DNA from: JACKGS01 sp964448015 | Lineage (GTDB): Bacteria; Patescibacteriota; Saccharimonadia; Saccharimonadales; UBA7683 | Direction of reading: 5' to 3' | Assembly: GCA_964448015.1 (NCBI GenBank) | Contig: CAYUUV010000010.1 | Coordinates: 1 to 29,563 of the forward strand | Length of the DNA stretch: 29,563 bases | Shown here: positions 6,881-15,325 of the stretch, one piece after another | Layout of the letters: the number at the start of each line of letters is the position of its first letter | Numbering within the stretch: the first letter of the stretch is position 1 | Program-made: the position numbers and the translations under genes | The notes under the pieces: model-generated | Seen by the model: the letters and a program-made list of their open reading frames with translations, nothing else | Told to the model about the DNA's origin: nothing | Databases searched by the model: none

Positions 6881-8485
6881 TCAGTGCCGGTAGAACATGC
6901 GGGCGTCCGCATCGGGCTGCTGTACCAAGGCGACATACTGTTTGGCGCACACTGCCTGCACCTCGCCATCGTTCCTGGAACCGGTGGTCGAGTAGATAAC
7001 ACCGATACCACCTTCCATCAGAACCTTCGGCCCATCTGCATACGGGAAGAAGCTGTCACTGACAGCAACCGCTCCTTCAGGGTTATGGCCTGCGTCTCGT
7101 GCTCGCTTGAGGGCGAGCTCGGCGGCGCCGACACGATCTTGCTGGCCGACACCGTTACCGATCAGCTGTCCCTTCTTCACCAGAGTGATGGTGTTGGAGT
7201 TGCTGGTGGCGCAGATGCCCATGCCCGTCACCACATCACGGATGTCCTGATCGCTCAGTTTGCCTCGAACCTCGAGGCTGTTGACGTCCACGGTGTTGGT
7301 GTAGTTGGGCTCCATCAAAAACCCGCCCCGAACTGGTCGAATGAGTGTCTCGCGGTCAAGCGAGTCCTCGCCCAACCGCTCGAGTGCCGGATTGGCCGCC
7401 AGGAAGTACTTACCGTCCCGGCGTCCGAGCGCCGTGCGCGCAACCTCATCGAAGTCAGGCGCACAAATGCCATCAAGGAGTCGGCGAGTGTCCGATTCGT
7501 AGTGCAGCAGCAGCTCGGCGAGTGCCCCGGTGATCGGGAAGTTCACCAAAACCACTGCCCCGAACACCGCTCGTTTGTCACCTACGAGCATCAGCTTGAG
7601 GGCCTCTTCCGGGCTGCCTGCAACTCCTACACCACAGGCATTACCGTGCTTAACGGCGATGGCGACATAGGGGGTGTCGTCGAAGTTGATTCCGTGACCC
7701 GCCAAGATGTGCGTGGCGGTCTGGAGTTCGCGGTCGACGTCGGTCATGTTGACGAAGCCCGGGTTCTGTCCGGCCACCAGATTGAACTGATGAACGGCCA
7801 GCGGGTCGGTGTTGCCAACCCACTGGTACAGCGAGGCGGGCGACTGCCAACGGTTTTCACCGTAGCCGAGATCCCGTACCTTGTGTCCGAGCATCCCCTT
7901 GTACTCGCCTTCGCTGAGCCACTCCACAACCGCGAGGTCGTAGGCGGCCGTATGGGCGAAGGCTTCGATGGCCAGGGATTGACGGGTTGCCGCCGAGAGC
8001 TCGCCAGCTTCACCTAGCTCGGCTAGTATCGCGGGGTACTGCTTCGCATCGGTGATGATACCCACATGGGCGTGGTTCTTGGCGGCTGCCCGAACCATGG
8101 TTGGGCCACCGACGTCGATCTTCTCAATGCACTCCGCGAACGAAGCGCCAGAGGCGACCGTGTCGGCGAATGGGTACAGGTTGACGACCACCAGTCCGAA
8201 GGGGCTGATGCCGTGCTCTTGCATATCCGCTTGGTCCTCTGCCAGATCGGGTCGACCGAGAATGCCGCCGTGCACCCGAGGGTGCAATGTGACAACCCGG
8301 TGGCCAAGAATGGCCGGATAGCCAGTCAGCTCCGCAACGTCCGTCACGGGCAGGCCAGCTTCGGCAATCACCTTGGCGGTGCCACCCGATGAGTACAGCG
8401 TCCACCCAAGCTCAACAAGTGCTTGGGCGAACTCAGTGATGCCAGTCTTATCGAAGACTGACAATAAGGCATTTTTTGAATTCAT
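6881..8485 (-). CDS. purH: PurH: AICAR transformylase / IMP cyclohydrolase
   Basis: The 534-residue bifunctional enzyme catalyses the last two steps to IMP. Residues 1 to about 195 form the cyclohydrolase domain (ALLSVFDKTGI at 6-16, SSGGTAKVI, VTLHPRVHGGIL at 65-76, NLYPF). The transformylase domain follows, with the folate-enzyme signature VKHGNACG (K279, H280), an RPVRGGFL segment and SDSFFPYADG near the end. The length is typical for the family. The ATG at 8485 has a purine-rich Shine-Dalgarno (GAGGTGGGAG) upstream, and an in-frame extension of 15 codons is unlikely. GC is near 60 percent. It lies upstream of the zinc-ribbon gene and then purEC on the same strand. No genes for the other purine steps are in the window. 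Confidence 0.96.
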   Translation of the reverse strand: MNSKNALLSVFDKTGITEFAQALVELGWTLYSSGGTAKVIAEAGLPVTDVAELTGYPAILGHRVVTLHPRVHGGILGRPDLAEDQADMQEHGISPFGLVVVNLYPFADTVASGASFAECIEKIDVGGPTMVRAAAKNHAHVGIITDAKQYPAILAELGEAGELSAATRQSLAIEAFAHTAAYDLAVVEWLSEGEYKGMLGHKVRDLGYGENRWQSPASLYQWVGNTDPLAVHQFNLVAGQNPGFVNMTDVDRELQTATHILAGHGINFDDTPYVAIAVKHGNACGVGVAGSPEEALKLMLVGDKRAVFGAVVLVNFPITGALAELLLHYESDTRRLLDGICAPDFDEVARTALGRRDGKYFLAANPALERLGEDSLDRETLIRPVRGGFLMEPNYTNTVDVNSLEVRGKLSDQDIRDVVTGMGICATSNSNTITLVKKGQLIGNGVGQQDRVGAAELALKRARDAGHNPEGAVAVSDSFFPYADGPKVLMEGGIGVIYSTTGSRNDGEVQAVCAKQYVALVQQPDADARMFYRH

Positions 8486-8599
8486 GAAGGTGCTCCCACC
8501 TCTTATCCGTTGGTATCTCCAACTTTTCATATTCTCTCAACATACAGTGCAATGCGCAAGCAATAGCAATTTGGTTGCATTAGTATACTGTACGAATAG

Positions 8600-9100
8600 C
8601 TAGTTAATAAACTTTAGGGTCTTGTAGATATCGTAGAGTGGGAACATATCTGGTTGCTCCTTGTGTAGCTGCTCTATTTCATCAAGAGTAAACCATCTTA
8701 TTTGTTCAACTTCTTCCGCTTGATAGTTAAACTCATCAATTACTTTATTGATGGTCGTAGTGAATCCTTGACAGTGCCGTAATCCAAATCCCCCCCATCT
8801 TCCTCGATAGTGACCTACTGGTGTGAGATTGGCTTTTTCGCCAAGTTCTTCTTGCACTTCCCGTATTGCACAAGTTGTGTAATCTTCACCCAGCGGGACT
8901 GTTCCTTCCGCGGCTGCGGTCCATATCCCGGGACTGACCTTTTTATTTTTACTTCGTTGTTGTAAGAGTATTTTGCCATTAGAATTAACAACCCAGACAG
9001 AAATAATTCTCCAGCAATCATTGTCGGTTAATTCATCACGCCATTTTTCACCAATGACGGTGTCATTTTCACTAACAATGTTGACTTTTTCTCTACTCAT
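8600..9100 (-). CDS. Nudix hydrolase (isopentenyl-diphosphate isomerase-like branch)
   Basis: The 166-residue protein has a complete Nudix box GX5EX7REUXEEXGU at residues 66-87 (G-TVPLG-E ... REVQEELG), which binds metal and cleaves nucleoside or other diphosphates. The N-terminal segment (VSENDTVIGEKWRDEL ... VWVVNSNGKILLQQRS) is like the Idi/MutT-like group found in many small genomes as unassigned hydrolases. The ATG at 9100 is chosen because AAGGAG lies seven bases upstream; a TTG two codons earlier is also open. The start overlaps the preceding gene by eight bases. It is the last gene of the smpB-headed operon. Confidence 0.88.
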   Translation of the reverse strand: MSREKVNIVSENDTVIGEKWRDELTDNDCWRIISVWVVNSNGKILLQQRSKNKKVSPGIWTAAAEGTVPLGEDYTTCAIREVQEELGEKANLTPVGHYRGRWGGFGLRHCQGFTTTINKVIDEFNYQAEEVEQIRWFTLDEIEQLHKEQPDMFPLYDIYKTLKFIN

Positions 9101-9794
9101 GTACAATCTCCTTAATGTAGTTTATGAGCTTCTCGCGGGCTCTGCCGGTAAAGTTATGGTCTGCTGCAAGTGGTGTGATAGTAACGCGTGGTGAGGCACT
9201 TAAATTCTTGTACTCAGTGATACCGATTACTTCGTCTTCGATAGTTTGTAAAAGGTGTACTGAATGTTTACGGCTGAAAGCAAGCATTGCATCTTCAGCA
9301 TCAATTGACTGTGTTTGCGGGAAAAAATTAAGTGGAATATGCGTGATGGTACCGTCTTTTCTCGGTAGAATTAGTTCAGTTGCAGTTGACGTGGCGCCCG
9401 GATAGCGGGTAAAGTATCGTTCAAGTTTTGTGCCAAATGTTTCGGGAGGGGCTAAGAAAATGATGCGGCCAGTAATTGCTGGCTGTGCGAGTGCCGTGAT
9501 AATGCAACCTTTTGAGTGAGCAATAATGTGTATTGTTGCTTTTGGGGCTCGCGCTTTTGTTGTCTGAATAATTTCAGTGAGTCGTGCAATCTGTTGCGTA
9601 ATAGGCGTGATATATACATCGTTTTCTTTGATGCTGTAAAAATCGAATAATGCGCTGCCCCATCCTTTTGGTAGAGATTGCTGAATGTCGGTAAACATGC
9701 CGCGCGAATCCCAGCGAACCCCAAAGCCATGTACAAAAATAACAATATTTTTTGTGTTCTCAGGAAAAGAAAACTGGGCTACTTGTTCATTCAT
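9093..9794 (-). CDS. Alpha/beta-hydrolase
   Basis: This 233-residue serine hydrolase has the full set of landmarks: the oxyanion-side HGFG at 22-25, a nucleophile elbow AHSKG with S94, acid D187 in IEDEVIG and H213 in AADHNF. There is no signal peptide or membrane segment, so it is cytoplasmic. The substrate is unknown; the fold covers esterases, lipases and thioesterases. It overlaps the upstream coiled-coil gene by 4 bases (ATGA) and the downstream Nudix gene by eight, so it belongs to a tight operon with smpB at the head. Confidence 0.82.
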   Translation of the reverse strand: MNEQVAQFSFPENTKNIVIFVHGFGVRWDSRGMFTDIQQSLPKGWGSALFDFYSIKENDVYITPITQQIARLTEIIQTTKARAPKATIHIIAHSKGCIITALAQPAITGRIIFLAPPETFGTKLERYFTRYPGATSTATELILPRKDGTITHIPLNFFPQTQSIDAEDAMLAFSRKHSVHLLQTIEDEVIGITEYKNLSASPRVTITPLAADHNFTGRAREKLINYIKEIVHE

Positions 9795-10192
9795 GCATTT
9801 TCAAGTTTTACGAGTCGTACGTTGTGCTGCACCAGTTCGGCGTCGTGGTCTTCTACTTTTTCTTCCAATACAGTTTGTTTTTCAAGCGCTGGCGAGGTTG
9901 CTTCAACGACCAGTTTGATGTCGTCTTGTATTGCTTCTAGGGTTACACCTTGTGAACGCTGCTCATCACGCAGTTCTTTAAAACCGGTTCGCATTTCTTC
10001 GCGCAGAGCGGTAATTTCGTTTTGCTGNNNNNNNNNNNNNNNNNNNNNNNNNNNNNNNNNNNNNNNNNNNNNNNNNNNNNNNNNNNNNNNNNNNNNNNNN
10101 NNNNNNNNNNNNNNNNNNNNNNNNNNNCTTTCCTGCTGAGATTTCAGAATCTGCAGGATTTCTTCTAATTGATCCTCGGTTGATTTGCTCAT
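9791..10192 (-). CDS. Coiled-coil protein, interrupted by the scaffold gap
   Basis: The visible parts are an N-terminal acidic helix (STEDQLEEILQILKSQQE) and a C-terminal stretch rich in E, K, R, L and V that is almost wholly predicted coiled coil (NEITALREEMRTGFKELRDE and onward). Between them lie 100 N of unknown true length, so neither length nor reading frame across the gap is certain. Both ends read in the same frame only because the N run has that length. No family is recognised. It starts 23 bases after smpB and overlaps the hydrolase by ATGA. Confidence 0.55.
   Translation of the reverse strand: MSKSTEDQLEEILQILKSQQEXXXXXXXXXXXXXXXXXXXXXXXXXXXXXXXXXXQQNEITALREEMRTGFKELRDEQRSQGVTLEAIQDDIKLVVEATSPALEKQTVLEEKVEDHDAELVQHNVRLVKLENA
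10028..10127. other. Scaffold gap of 100 N
   Basis: A run of exactly 100 N marks a join between contigs with unknown real distance. It falls inside a coiled-coil gene; low-complexity repeats there could explain why the assembly broke. Confidence 0.97.
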
Positions 10193-10215
10193 AATACTTA
10201 TAATTTTATCATAGC

Positions 10216-10680
10216 TTAGCGTTTGAGTTCGCGTCTTGTGTCGCGGTCTTGTTGGCGACGTTTGATAGTTTCTCTTTTGTCGTAATTCTTCTTACCGCGG
10301 GCAATTGAAAGTTCAATTTTAACGAATCGGCCATTAGTGAATAAGCGGGTTGGGACAATCGTCATACCCTGTTTTTTGACTTCTTCAATGTGAGCAAGTT
10401 CTTTCTTGGTGATTAGTAGTTTGCGTGGGCTGGTAGATTCTTTTTCTTCACCTGGTTTTCTGGCTGTATCTGGAATAGAAATACTCATATTAGTTAACCA
10501 GAGCTCGCCAGCCTTTATATTCGCGTAGCTGCCAGTTAATCGTACATGACCCAGTCGGGCGCCACGAACTTCCGGGCCGCTCAGAATAATGCCGGCTGAA
10601 ATAGTTTCACCAAGCTCATAATCAAACCGCGCTCGTCGATTCAGAACCGGTTTACTCTCATTCAATTTCATCCTAGACAT
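10216..10680 (-). CDS. smpB: SsrA-binding protein SmpB
   Basis: SmpB binds tmRNA and rescues stalled ribosomes. With the ATG at 10680 the protein has 154 residues, normal for the family. Typical features are RRARFDYELGETISAGIILSGPEV near the start, the beta-barrel segment SGYxNIxxGE seen here as TGSYANIKAGELWL, RKLLITKKEL, and a basic C-terminal tail ending DKRETIKRRQQDRDTRRELKR-like. An upstream open extension of 75 codons is Pro/Ser/Thr-rich and not part of the family. A TATACT (10691-10696) sits ten bases before this ATG, consistent with a very short or absent leader. A second ATG three codons later is possible. Confidence 0.95.
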   Translation of the reverse strand: MSRMKLNESKPVLNRRARFDYELGETISAGIILSGPEVRGARLGHVRLTGSYANIKAGELWLTNMSISIPDTARKPGEEKESTSPRKLLITKKELAHIEEVKKQGMTIVPTRLFTNGRFVKIELSIARGKKNYDKRETIKRRQQDRDTRRELKR

Positions 10681-10721
10681 ACCAGCTACTAGTATACCGC
10701 ACCAGGTATCATAGACAGAAT

Positions 10722-10770
10722 ATACATCCAAATATGGACGGCCGTCGAAGTTTGGATGTATTTTTGTTTT
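10722..10770. terminator. Hairpin with T-tract between the glycosidase and smpB genes
   Basis: ATACATCCAAA (10722-10732) and TTTGGATGTAT (10751-10761) form a perfect 11-bp stem enclosing GACGGCCGTC, itself palindromic. On the plus strand a T-run follows, while the minus strand has the matching A-run before the stem. It lies just beyond the minus-strand glycosidase stop (10781) and so probably ends that transcript, though the best U-tract is on the other strand. Confidence 0.6.
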
Positions 10771-10780
10771 GAGGGAGGGT

Positions 10781-11713
10781 TTAGGGGGTGAGGTGGGATT
10801 TGATGGTTTGGTAGATGGTGCTGTCGCCTTGTTTGTGGCGCCAGTACCACCACTCGCCTCCCCATAGGTCGATTGGGAAGAGGTTGGTTTTCTTGGCATG
10901 TTCAAGGTTGGTCTTTAGCTGCGCGACATCCATCGACTTATTCTGTTCCTCAACCGACATTTCCCAGATGGCTTTTGGTCCCCACGGCTCAGCTTGCAGT
11001 TCGTGAATGAAGCTAGGCCGTCGTGTAATCAGATGAATTAACTGTGCGCGACGCGCCCACCACCAGGCTGGTAATTTTGTACGACTATATGCACTGTTTT
11101 CATACTGTATTTGGTAAAACGTAAAACCAAACTGATCTGGACGGGGCCGTCGCACAGGGATACCCCAGGTGTTGCTGGTGCTCATAATGACTGGGCGTGA
11201 TGGATCAAGCTGTTTCACCAAAGTATATTCACGACGCAACCGTTCACGATTAAAATCACCGTCTTTACCAAAACTACGGTTCAGCGCTTCATTTTCAAGT
11301 TGATAGCTCACAACACTGGGATTGTTCCGATAGCGTTTTACGACCGTCTCCACAAAATCATAGAGTGCCTGGTAGCGTTCTTCCTGAGAACGTGTCAAAA
11401 CCCATGACGGCCAATGACTTTCCGGCCATCGGGGCTGTCGTACCCCGAGACAAAGGCTTATAGCGCCACCGTATGTGCTGATGAGATCAATTTGTGTATC
11501 AAGGGCTGAAAAATCGTAAACCCCTTGCTGTTTCTCATGCTCGTTCCAGTAACTCATGAGGCGAAAGCGCCGGAAGCCGACCTCTTCTAACAGAAATTGC
11601 AGTGTTTCTTTTTGGTCAATCTTAAAGTCACGACACTGCTTGATAGAAAAGCTGACGCCAAATTTTTCGGGATCAATTACGGTCGGTTGAATTCTTTTTT
11701 GACGATGTTCCAT
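10781..11713 (-). CDS. TIM-barrel glycoside-hydrolase-like protein, cytoplasmic paralogue
   Basis: The 310-residue product looks like a clan GH-A (beta/alpha)8 glycosidase. It opens with the FGVSFSIKQCRDF strand and RLMSYWNEHE. The acid/base candidate is E142 in YQLENEA, the N-E pair after strand 4. The nucleophile candidates are E238 or E242 in FIHELQAEPWG (strand 7), and WGGEWWYWR ends the barrel. It is about 40 percent identical by eye to the next gene upstream and is clearly a tandem duplicate, but it has no signal peptide or membrane anchor. The start at 11713 overlaps the upstream gene by 37 bases and lacks a clear Shine-Dalgarno. Substrate unknown. Confidence 0.78.
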   Translation of the reverse strand: MEHRQKRIQPTVIDPEKFGVSFSIKQCRDFKIDQKETLQFLLEEVGFRRFRLMSYWNEHEKQQGVYDFSALDTQIDLISTYGGAISLCLGVRQPRWPESHWPSWVLTRSQEERYQALYDFVETVVKRYRNNPSVVSYQLENEALNRSFGKDGDFNRERLRREYTLVKQLDPSRPVIMSTSNTWGIPVRRPRPDQFGFTFYQIQYENSAYSRTKLPAWWWARRAQLIHLITRRPSFIHELQAEPWGPKAIWEMSVEEQNKSMDVAQLKTNLEHAKKTNLFPIDLWGGEWWYWRHKQGDSTIYQTIKSHLTP

Positions 11714-12834
11714 ATGCTCGGGTCGTTAAAGGTGGTTTTACGCCAGTACCACCATTCACCACCCCAAGTATAAATGGTTGGCTTGCCAATTTTGCGGGCA
11801 AAACTGATATTTTCTTTAATTTGTTTTTCACTCATCGATCTGTTTTGTTCATCGAGCGGTAGATCTACCGTTGCCGCTGGGCCCCACGGTTCAATTTGAA
11901 GTTCGTGTACAAAAATCTCTCGCTTTTTGAATGTTTCTATCCAAATAGCGCGCAGTCGATGATACCAGACAGGCGTTGGGTAGGTTACGTAAAACTTAAA
12001 TGGTCCGGTTTTGTCGTTCCACACAATACGGTACACCGAATAGCCGTACTGATCTGGAACAGGAGTGTTGAGTGGCAGACCATGTTGGTCGCTCAGGCTC
12101 ATATATACCGGATGATCGGGATCAAGCTGTTTGATTGCTTCAAATTCTTTCGTTAAGCGAACTTGATCAAGATCTTCAGGCGTACATTCACCAAACCAAC
12201 TATTCACCGCCTCGTTTTCCATTTGATAACTCTGCAGTGCCGGGTGTGTTTTGTATCTGTTGACGACTGCTTTATTGAAGTCAAAGAGTGCTTGGTCGCG
12301 TTCAGCTTGACTGAGCTGGCTGTACCACTTTGGCTTGTGGCACTCTGGCCATCGCGGTTGCCGCATGCCAATTGCCAGACTCACCTGCGCACCCCGTTTT
12401 GCCGCTTCGTCCATTTGCCAGTCGAGCTCTGTAAAATTAAAGACCCCACGCTGAGCTTCTATCATGTCCCAGTAGCTCATCAGACGGTAGTTACGGATTT
12501 GCATGTCATCAAGCAGTGCGGTGAAATTGTCTTGCCAGTCAACGCCCAGTTCTTGGGCGTATTTGACTGAAAAGCTGACGCCGTATTGCGGATTTTCAAC
12601 TTCCGTCCACGATTTTTCAACAATAACATGCAGAATCAAGGCAGTACAGAGGCCAATGAAGAGGTATATACAGGCTCGTTGCCACTTCTTCATTTTATCA
12701 AGCCGTACTTTTGTTTGATGTATGAAGGAACCGATCTTCCCTGGTTTTTGCTGAACTTTAATATGTTTGACGGGTTTCACTGGCCGTTTTTTGGTTTTTT
12801 TAGCTGCAGTTGAGGTTTTTTTGACTTGTTTCAT
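11677..12834 (-). CDS. Membrane-anchored TIM-barrel glycoside-hydrolase-like protein
   Basis: The 385-residue paralogue of the following gene adds an N-terminal lysine-rich cytoplasmic tail (residues 1-50) and one membrane helix (about 53-72), so the barrel should face outward. Shared landmarks are YGVSFSVKYAQEL at 84-96, RLMSYWD at 117-123, RQPRWPE, YQMENEA with N207-E208, FVHELQIEPWG with E311 and E315, and WGGEWWYWR. Clan GH-A use of the two glutamates is inferred. An alternative ATG 11 codons upstream (12867) overlaps the likely -10 TATACT (12858-12863), so 12834 is preferred; it lacks an obvious Shine-Dalgarno. Possible roles are trimming host or own surface glycans. Confidence 0.8.
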   Translation of the reverse strand: MKQVKKTSTAAKKTKKRPVKPVKHIKVQQKPGKIGSFIHQTKVRLDKMKKWQRACIYLFIGLCTALILHVIVEKSWTEVENPQYGVSFSVKYAQELGVDWQDNFTALLDDMQIRNYRLMSYWDMIEAQRGVFNFTELDWQMDEAAKRGAQVSLAIGMRQPRWPECHKPKWYSQLSQAERDQALFDFNKAVVNRYKTHPALQSYQMENEAVNSWFGECTPEDLDQVRLTKEFEAIKQLDPDHPVYMSLSDQHGLPLNTPVPDQYGYSVYRIVWNDKTGPFKFYVTYPTPVWYHRLRAIWIETFKKREIFVHELQIEPWGPAATVDLPLDEQNRSMSEKQIKENISFARKIGKPTIYTWGGEWWYWRKTTFNDPSIWNIVKKEFNRP

Positions 12835-12971
12835 GCTTATGCTTATTTCTGTCAGAGAGTATAGCATGGTTTTTTCAAAAAATGACGATTTTGCATATTT
12901 TTAGGTATGCGCACCTGTACCAAAGACAGAGTATGACGATACCTTTCACGGCGTGATACACTAGCCTATAT

Positions 12972-14258
12972 ATGCGTATCGGACTTTTTAGCGACACATA
13001 CTTGCCAACAGTGAATGGTATCAGTTATGTTTTGCAGATTATGCAGGCACGGCTCGAAGAGCTTGGCCATGAGGTGTATATATTTGCCCCTGCGACTAAT
13101 CTACGCGGAGTTGAAGCCGGTGATAACGACCATGTATTCAGATTTCCGGCTATTGAGGGTGTATTTTTTGATGAACAGCTGACTTCTGTCTTCTTTCCGC
13201 CAACAGTTATGCGCAAGATCAAAAAAATGAACCTTGATATCGTTCATATCTTCACGCCCAGCCAAATCGGTTTAATGGGCGTATATGCGGCTATTAAAGA
13301 AGATATTCCTCTTGTGGCGCAGTATTCAACCGATGTATATCACTATGTCGAAAAATATCCCAACGTTTTGCCGGGTACGGTGGCACTTGGCTTAACACTA
13401 CCCTTCTTTTTGAAGCTGACACCTCGGGAGTTTGTCAAGCTCATGACCATTTTTAAGCCCAAAAAAGACGTGACTACCTGGCATAAAACTATGATTGCTA
13501 AAATGCACGTAGCCTTGCACGATTCGTGCGACGCAGTTATAGCTCTTTCTAAAAAAATGCAGTTGCAGCTTGATAGCTGGGGTAGTAAGACCGAAGCAAC
13601 CCTTTTGCCAACCGGTATTGATGCCCTGCCGGAGCCTACCGCTAAGCAAGTGAGTGATCTTCAAAATAGTCTCGGCATTACAAAAGATGACGTTGTTCTA
13701 ACCTATGCCGGGCGATTAAGTCGCGAAAAAAATCTCGACCTGATTCTTGATAGTTTTGCAATTGCGGCGCGCAAACAAGCTAATCTGAAGCTCGTGTTTG
13801 TCGGTGATTTTGATTATCGCGAAGAACTTGAAGCTCGTGCCCAGCAGCTACATGCTGCCAAGCAGATTCACTTTTTAGGTCGTATGCCACGACATCAACT
13901 CGGGCTGGCCTACGCGCTCTCTGATATTTTTCTATTCCCTTCCACGACAGATACACAAGGGTTAGTACTTCACGAGGCCGCGAGTGCGGGCCTGCCGTTA
14001 ATTTTGTGTGATCCCGATGTATCAGAGGTGTTTATTGACGGCCAGACTGGCTTACTGGCGAACAATGAGGCCGAAGATTTTGCCGCAAAAATACTTGAGC
14101 TGTCTGGCGATGCAAAGTTAAGAAGAACACTGGGTAAACAAGCTCGGTTGCGAGCCAGTCATTTTGGTGAACTTTCTCAAATGAAAAAATTAGAAACCTT
14201 GTACCAGAAGTGCATGAGTGAGCACAAAAAGATCATTTTTGCCGGTCAAGAATGGTGA
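12972..14258 (+). CDS. GT4-family glycosyltransferase (diacylglycerol glucosyltransferase-like)
   Basis: The 428-residue GT-B enzyme begins MRIGLFSDTYLPTVNGISYV, as in the GT4 family that includes alpha-monoglucosyl-diacylglycerol synthases and PimA-like enzymes. The C-terminal nucleotide-sugar half shows YAGRLSREKNLDLIL, VGDFDYREELE, IHFLGRMPRHQL and STTDTQGLVLHEAASAGLPLI. The usual EX7E pair appears as D327...E335. There is no cleavable signal; such enzymes sit on the inner membrane face and build glycolipids. The gene is divergent from the anchored glycosidase, with TACACT nine bases before the ATG. It abuts the thermonuclease gene tail-to-tail with no spacer. Confidence 0.88.
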   Translation: MRIGLFSDTYLPTVNGISYVLQIMQARLEELGHEVYIFAPATNLRGVEAGDNDHVFRFPAIEGVFFDEQLTSVFFPPTVMRKIKKMNLDIVHIFTPSQIGLMGVYAAIKEDIPLVAQYSTDVYHYVEKYPNVLPGTVALGLTLPFFLKLTPREFVKLMTIFKPKKDVTTWHKTMIAKMHVALHDSCDAVIALSKKMQLQLDSWGSKTEATLLPTGIDALPEPTAKQVSDLQNSLGITKDDVVLTYAGRLSREKNLDLILDSFAIAARKQANLKLVFVGDFDYREELEARAQQLHAAKQIHFLGRMPRHQLGLAYALSDIFLFPSTTDTQGLVLHEAASAGLPLILCDPDVSEVFIDGQTGLLANNEAEDFAAKILELSGDAKLRRTLGKQARLRASHFGELSQMKKLETLYQKCMSEHKKIIFAGQEW

Positions 14259-14831
14259 TTATTCTGGATTTGTCTGATTATACCCGGTACTGGTGTCGAT
14301 GCTGCAGCCGCCCCATAGCCCGCGGTTAGTGTCCCGCGCCTGCCGTTCGGCATTTTTGAATTCTTCCATTTTTGTAAACGGAAAACTAACGGTAGTAAAA
14401 CCATACCCCTCAGCTATAATTTTTTGATTCATGAGTGTGCCGTCGGGTAGGTACACATATCTGAGCAACCGTTGATACCTGTCCCGATTGCTATTGGTGG
14501 GATCTGCTTCAAGTCGGACCCGGTTGGTTCCGATGGTATTTTTCGTAAAGGCAGCGGCTGCTTTGCCAAAACATTGAATCGGCTTTCTGGGGTCGTGCGT
14601 TTCTGGGGTATCAACACCAATAAAGCGGATTGTTTCGATCTTGCCTTCCATATCAACGTGTATGGTATCGCCATCATCAAATTTGGTTACGCGGTACAGT
14701 CCAGGTGTTGTTTGTTCAACAGTTTGTGTAACCTGATTCAGGTAGCCTTGGTGCTGCAGGAGTGCAATAATAGCTGCCACCAGCGCGGTGATGATAAGTT
14801 TGATGAGCTTGCGCTGGGTTCGCTTATTCAC
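14259..14831 (-). CDS. Membrane-anchored thermonuclease (SNase family), GTG start
   Basis: The chosen GTG gives 190 residues: a short basic tail, one membrane helix (about 9-26), then a staphylococcal-nuclease domain. Domain marks are VTKFDDGDTIHV, IRFIGVDTPE with R69, D74 and E77 at the active site, and NRDRYQRLLRYVYLPDG with the second arginine (R118). The domain should be outside, where it may degrade DNA for nucleotide uptake, a sensible role in an organism with little nucleotide synthesis (inference). A -10 TATACT (14838-14843) lies six bases before this GTG, so the longer frame starting at 14930 would begin upstream of transcription. The leaderless GTG is my preferred start. Confidence 0.86.
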   Translation of the reverse strand: MNKRTQRKLIKLIITALVAAIIALLQHQGYLNQVTQTVEQTTPGLYRVTKFDDGDTIHVDMEGKIETIRFIGVDTPETHDPRKPIQCFGKAAAAFTKNTIGTNRVRLEADPTNSNRDRYQRLLRYVYLPDGTLMNQKIIAEGYGFTTVSFPFTKMEEFKNAERQARDTNRGLWGGCSIDTSTGYNQTNPE

Positions 14832-14923
14832 CGTTTTAGTATACGCCGTGATGTCGTGATGCCCTACCCAATTGCCCCGGAAGACTGATTCCAAGTGCTG
14901 ATACCAAATTACGAACTTCTTTA

Positions 14924-15022
14924 GTGTCATCCTGAACTTGCCGTGCCCCGCGCGAAGCTATTCGGGGATTCAGGATCCAATGTGTTTTATTGATTAGATC
15001 CTGAATCACGTTCAGGATGACA
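14924..15022. repeat. GATGACA-type palindromic repeat, copy C
   Basis: The element runs from GTGTCATCCTGAAC to GTTCAGGATGACAG, which are inverted ends, and contains an inner CCCCG...CGGGG hairpin with a GCGAAGCTATT loop. It is closely related to the copy at 27991-28163, which shares the block around TTGCCGTG(C/T)CCCG and GCGAAGCTATTCGGG. It lies between the thermonuclease start and the next gene. Confidence 0.85.
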
Positions 15023-15062
15023 GACAGTAGTGTATTCTTCAGGTGATTCAAATGAGAAAATA

Positions 15063-15091
15063 TTGAAATATATTGACGAATATGATATAAT
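15063..15091 (+). promoter_or_regulatory. Leaderless promoter of the 72-residue protein gene
   Basis: TTGAAA (15063-15068), a 17-bp spacer and a perfect TATAAT (15086-15091) are followed after only six bases by the ATG at 15098. No Shine-Dalgarno can fit, so translation must begin at or near the 5' end. Confidence 0.75.
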
Positions 15092-15097
15092 AAAAAT

Positions 15098-15316
15098 ATG
15101 AGTGCAGAATGTAGTACCTGTAACGTCCAGATTATTCACGAGCTTGTGAAGCAAGTGGTGATTGGTGATGCCGCCGAGCGTGCCTTTAATGCCGTGCAAG
15201 ACACATTACCCGATGTCGTGGCCGATCCATGTAGCCGTGAAGAGGCCGCATGTCCTCGTTTTCAGGCAATTGAAGCGGCAGTTTTATCTGTAGCGGCTAC
15301 CTTGCGTAGCCAGTAG
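15098..15316 (+). CDS. Small cysteine-containing hypothetical protein
   Basis: The 72-residue protein is not recognised. It has a CxxC at 5-8 (C-S-T-C) and two further cysteines, C45 and C52, in a D-P-C-S-R-E-E-A-A-C segment, which together could bind one metal ion. The rest is helical and mildly acidic (IIHELVKQVVIGDAAERAFNA; FQAIEAAVLSVAATL). A metal-binding helical mini-protein is a reasonable guess only. It has an excellent promoter of its own and ends ten bases before the stop of the convergent 513-residue gene. Confidence 0.65.
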   Translation: MSAECSTCNVQIIHELVKQVVIGDAAERAFNAVQDTLPDVVADPCSREEAACPRFQAIEAAVLSVAATLRSQ

Positions 15317-15325
15317 AGCTTGAGG

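Noticed and set aside
6875..8017. A 380-codon open frame on the plus strand
   Set aside because: It is the antisense shadow of purH in GC-rich sequence; purH has clear family motifs throughout.
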